A stretch of 6,772 nucleotides of DNA. It comes from Haemophilus parahaemolyticus (GTDB lineage: Bacteria; Pseudomonadota; Gammaproteobacteria; Enterobacterales; Pasteurellaceae). The position numbers and the translations under genes are program-made. Of this stretch, positions 5,187-6,772 are shown in pieces; position 1 is the stretch's first letter, and every line of letters starts with the position of its first letter. The notes under the pieces are model-generated. The model saw nothing but the letters and a program-made list of their open reading frames with translations. It was not told the DNA's origin and ran no database searches. The DNA is taken from positions 1 to 6,772 of the forward strand of contig NZ_JAHAHT010000094.1 in NCBI RefSeq assembly GCF_018373095.1, given 5' to 3'.

Positions 5187-6566
5187 ATGCTCAAAATTTA
5201 CAATACGCTAAAACGTGAAAAAGAAGAATTTAAACCGATTAATCCCAACCAAGTTGGGATGTATGTCTGTGGTGTAACGGTTTACGATCTTTGTCATTTT
5301 GGGCACGGTCGTACCTTTGTCTCTTTTGATGTAATCGCACGCTATCTTCGCTATTCTGGTTATAACTTGCATTATGTACGTAACATTACCGATGTGGATG
5401 ATAAAATCATCAAACGTGCGATTGACAATAATGAAACTTGCGATCAGCTAGTTAATCGAATGATTGCCGAAATGCACAAAGATTTTGATGCATTAAACAT
5501 TCTTCGCCCAGATGTTGAGCCGCGTGCAACCCATCATATTCCTGAAATTATTGCGATGGTGGAAAAGCTTATCACTAACGGACACGCCTATGTGGCAGTA
5601 GATGGCGATGTGATGTTTGATGTGGAATCTTTCCCGAAATATGGAGCTCTTTCTCGCCAAAATTTAGATCAGCTACAAGCGGGGGCTCGCGTTGAAATCA
5701 AATCAGTGAAGAAAAATCCAATGGATTTCGTGCTATGGAAAATGTCGAAAGAGAATGAACCAAGTTGGGAAAGCCCTTGGGGTAACGGTCGTCCAGGTTG
5801 GCACATTGAATGTTCTGCCATGAATAGCAAAGAACTGGGTGAACATTTTGATATTCACGGCGGAGGTTCAGATTTAATGTTCCCACACCATGAAAACGAA
5901 ATCGCCCAATCTTGCTGTGCAAATCATGGTGAGTATGTGAACTACTGGCTCCATACGGGGATGCTGACGATTGATAAAGAAAAAATGTCAAAATCGCTCG
6001 GCAACTTCTTCAGTATTCGCTATATGTTGGATTTATATGACGCTGAAAGCTTACGTTATTTCTTCTTAACAGCACATTATCGTAGCTTGCTTGATTACAG
6101 CATTGATAACTTAAATTTAGCACGTTCGGCACTAGAACGTTTATACACGGCATTGCGTGGGTGCGATCTAACTGTTCCTGCAAAGGGCGGAGAGCAATAT
6201 GTTGAAGCGTTCAAAATCGCAATGGATGATGATTTCAACACACCAGGAGCATTAGCCGTCTTATTCGAAATAGCTCGTGAAGTGAATAAACTTAAAACAG
6301 AAGATGCCGAAACAGCGAATGGTTTAGCAGTTTGCTTAAAAGAGTTGGCGGGCGTGCTTGGTTTATTAGAGCAAGATCCAGAAACCTTCTTAAAAGGGGG
6401 AGCGAATGATGATGAAGCAGCGGAAATCGAAGCTTTAATCAAACAACGTAATGAAGCGAAAGCAGCGAAAAATTGGGCTATAGCGGATGAAGTACGTGAT
6501 AAATTAAAAGCAATGAATATCGTGCTTGAAGATACGCCAAATGGAACGACATGGCGTAAGGCTTAG
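5187..6566 (+). CDS. cysS: cysteinyl-tRNA synthetase
   Basis: A 459-residue cytoplasmic class I aminoacyl-tRNA synthetase that charges tRNA-Cys (E. coli CysRS has 461 residues). The HIGH-type motif is HFGH at 37-40 and the KMSKS loop is at 266-270. The zinc site that selects cysteine is complete: Cys28 in YVCGVT, Cys209 in HIECSAM, and His234 and Glu238 in HHENE. The C-terminal part, rich in Ala, Glu and Lys (about 385-459), is the helical and anticodon-binding region; it contains KNWAIADEVRDKL and ends NGTTWRKA. The start at ATG 5187 has Shine-Dalgarno GAGGA (5178-5182) four bases away and yields the usual MLKIYNTL N-terminus. The gene lies 143 bp from pflA behind REP-like hairpins, so it is probably a separate transcription unit, unrelated in function to the pfl genes. 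Confidence 0.99.
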   Translation: MLKIYNTLKREKEEFKPINPNQVGMYVCGVTVYDLCHFGHGRTFVSFDVIARYLRYSGYNLHYVRNITDVDDKIIKRAIDNNETCDQLVNRMIAEMHKDFDALNILRPDVEPRATHHIPEIIAMVEKLITNGHAYVAVDGDVMFDVESFPKYGALSRQNLDQLQAGARVEIKSVKKNPMDFVLWKMSKENEPSWESPWGNGRPGWHIECSAMNSKELGEHFDIHGGGSDLMFPHHENEIAQSCCANHGEYVNYWLHTGMLTIDKEKMSKSLGNFFSIRYMLDLYDAESLRYFFLTAHYRSLLDYSIDNLNLARSALERLYTALRGCDLTVPAKGGEQYVEAFKIAMDDDFNTPGALAVLFEIAREVNKLKTEDAETANGLAVCLKELAGVLGLLEQDPETFLKGGANDDEAAEIEALIKQRNEAKAAKNWAIADEVRDKLKAMNIVLEDTPNGTTWRKA

Positions 6567-6570
6567 TTTT

Positions 6571-6604
6571 TATGTAGAAGCGGTCAGCCTAGGCCGCTTA
6601 CATA
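6571..6604. terminator. uptake-sequence hairpin after cysS, probable terminator
   Basis: TATGTA (6571-6576) pairs with TACATA (6599-6604), and inside it AGCGGTC (6579-6585) pairs with GGCCGCT (6592-6598, one T-G pair) around the loop AGCCTA, with GA bulged on the left. It begins 5 bp after the cysS stop. The left arm contains AGAAGCGGTC, 9 of 10 to the uptake core; the right arm is a diverged copy. There is no clean U-run afterwards, but TTTTTA precedes it, so termination of leftward transcripts is also possible. Confidence 0.55.
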
Positions 6605-6621
6605 ATAATATCTACTTTATC

Positions 6622-6648
6622 TCGCCTTTTTTTCAGGCAAATAGGCGA
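6622..6648. repeat. inverted repeat between cysS and the tRNA gene
   Basis: TCGCCT (6622-6627) is inverted as AGGCGA (6643-6648) around a 15-nt loop holding a T-run. An alternative inner pairing uses GCCT (6624-6627) and AGGC (6635-6638). It lies just upstream of the tRNA promoter. It may be a second terminator or a degenerate repeat, and no function can be assigned. Confidence 0.3.
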
Positions 6649-6655
6649 TCATTAC

Positions 6656-6684
6656 TAGACGAAATTATTACTTTCTTATATAAT
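6656..6684 (+). promoter_or_regulatory. tRNA gene promoter (TAGACG - 17 bp - TATAAT)
   Basis: A perfect TATAAT lies at 6679-6684, with TAGACG (4 of 6 to TTGACA) exactly 17 bp upstream at 6656-6661. The predicted start near 6691 leaves a 5' precursor of about 11 nt before the mature tRNA end at 6702, a usual length for RNase P processing. No G+C-rich discriminator typical of strong stringent control is seen. Confidence 0.65.
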
Positions 6685-6701
6685 CTACAAAGTTTTTATA
6701 T

Positions 6702-6772
6702 CCCCCCTTAGCTCAGTCGGTTAGAGCAGGCGACTCATAATCGCTTGGTCACTGGTTCAAGTCCGGTAGGGG
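6702..6772 (+). tRNA. tRNA-Ile2 (CAT anticodon, lysidine type), 3' end cut by the window
   Basis: The cloverleaf is complete except for the last two acceptor bases, the discriminator and any CCA. Acceptor CCCCCCT (6702-6708) pairs with AGGGG at 6768-6772. The D stem is GCTC/GAGC, the anticodon stem GGCGA/TCGCT, the loop CTCATAA with anticodon CAT at 6736-6738, the variable loop TGGTC, and the T arm ACTGG-TTCAAGT-CCGGT. Although CAT suggests methionine, the anticodon arm GGCGACTCATAATCGCT followed by TGGTC matches E. coli tRNA-Ile2 (ileX) as I remember it, not elongator Met (CATCACTCATAATGATG) or initiator Met. In that tRNA, C34 is changed to lysidine by TilS and reads AUA codons. It has its own promoter and is independent of cysS. 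Confidence 0.88.

Noticed and set aside
6095..6442. 115-residue minus-strand frame inside cysS
   Set aside because: It lies wholly antisense to a well-conserved gene and its Ala/Ser-rich composition is what antisense reading of the Ala/Glu/Lys-rich part of CysS produces. The other antisense frames inside focA, pflB and cysS are rejected for the same reason.
6526..6711. 61-residue plus-strand reading frame overlapping the cysS end and the tRNA
   Set aside because: It is out of frame within cysS, crosses the hairpin and tRNA promoter, has no ribosome binding site and resembles no protein I know.
6702..6772. tRNA-Met (elongator or initiator) from the CAT anticodon
   Set aside because: The anticodon stem lacks the GGG/CCC of initiator tRNA and does not match the elongator arm, but agrees with tRNA-Ile2.
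1..6772. CRISPR arrays, insertion sequences, phage or toxin-antitoxin modules
   Set aside because: No repeat-spacer series, transposase or small paired genes are visible; the gene content is conserved core metabolism and translation.

Overview
The window comes from a Pasteurellaceae genome, most likely the Apl-type uptake-sequence branch (Actinobacillus, Mannheimia, Bibersteinia and relatives). The evidence is A+T-rich DNA, proteins closely resembling enterobacterial and Haemophilus homologues, and several intergenic copies of the AAGCGGTC uptake core. One copy is a perfect ACAAGCGGTC (minus strand, 4170-4179). The Haemophilus-type AAGTGCGGT was not seen.

Layout from left to right: the last 22 codons of yciI (+); yqaA (-), a DedA/VTT-domain membrane protein convergent with yciI; a 236-bp divergent promoter region with a near-perfect FNR box, a consensus -10 and ArcA-like GTTAA repeats; focA (+), formate channel; pflB (+), pyruvate formate-lyase; an uptake-sequence hairpin that is probably a terminator; pflA (+), the radical-SAM activase of PflB, behind a leader with a 13-bp dyad; a REP/BIME-like inverted pair; cysS (+), cysteinyl-tRNA synthetase; another uptake-sequence hairpin; and a tRNA with a CAT anticodon, cut off by the window end. 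Its body matches tRNA-Ile2 (lysidine type), not tRNA-Met.

focA, pflB and pflA form one anaerobic module. PflA installs a glycyl radical on Gly745 of PflB, PflB splits pyruvate with CoA into acetyl-CoA and formate, and FocA moves formate across the inner membrane. The FNR and ArcA-like sites fit oxygen control. cysS and the tRNA gene are housekeeping translation genes unrelated to that module.

I found no previously undescribed system, and all protein genes belong to known families. The points worth a second look are non-coding: the two possible promoter geometries for the FNR box, the folded pflA leader, the REP-like pair before cysS, uptake sequences serving as hairpins, and the tRNA identity.
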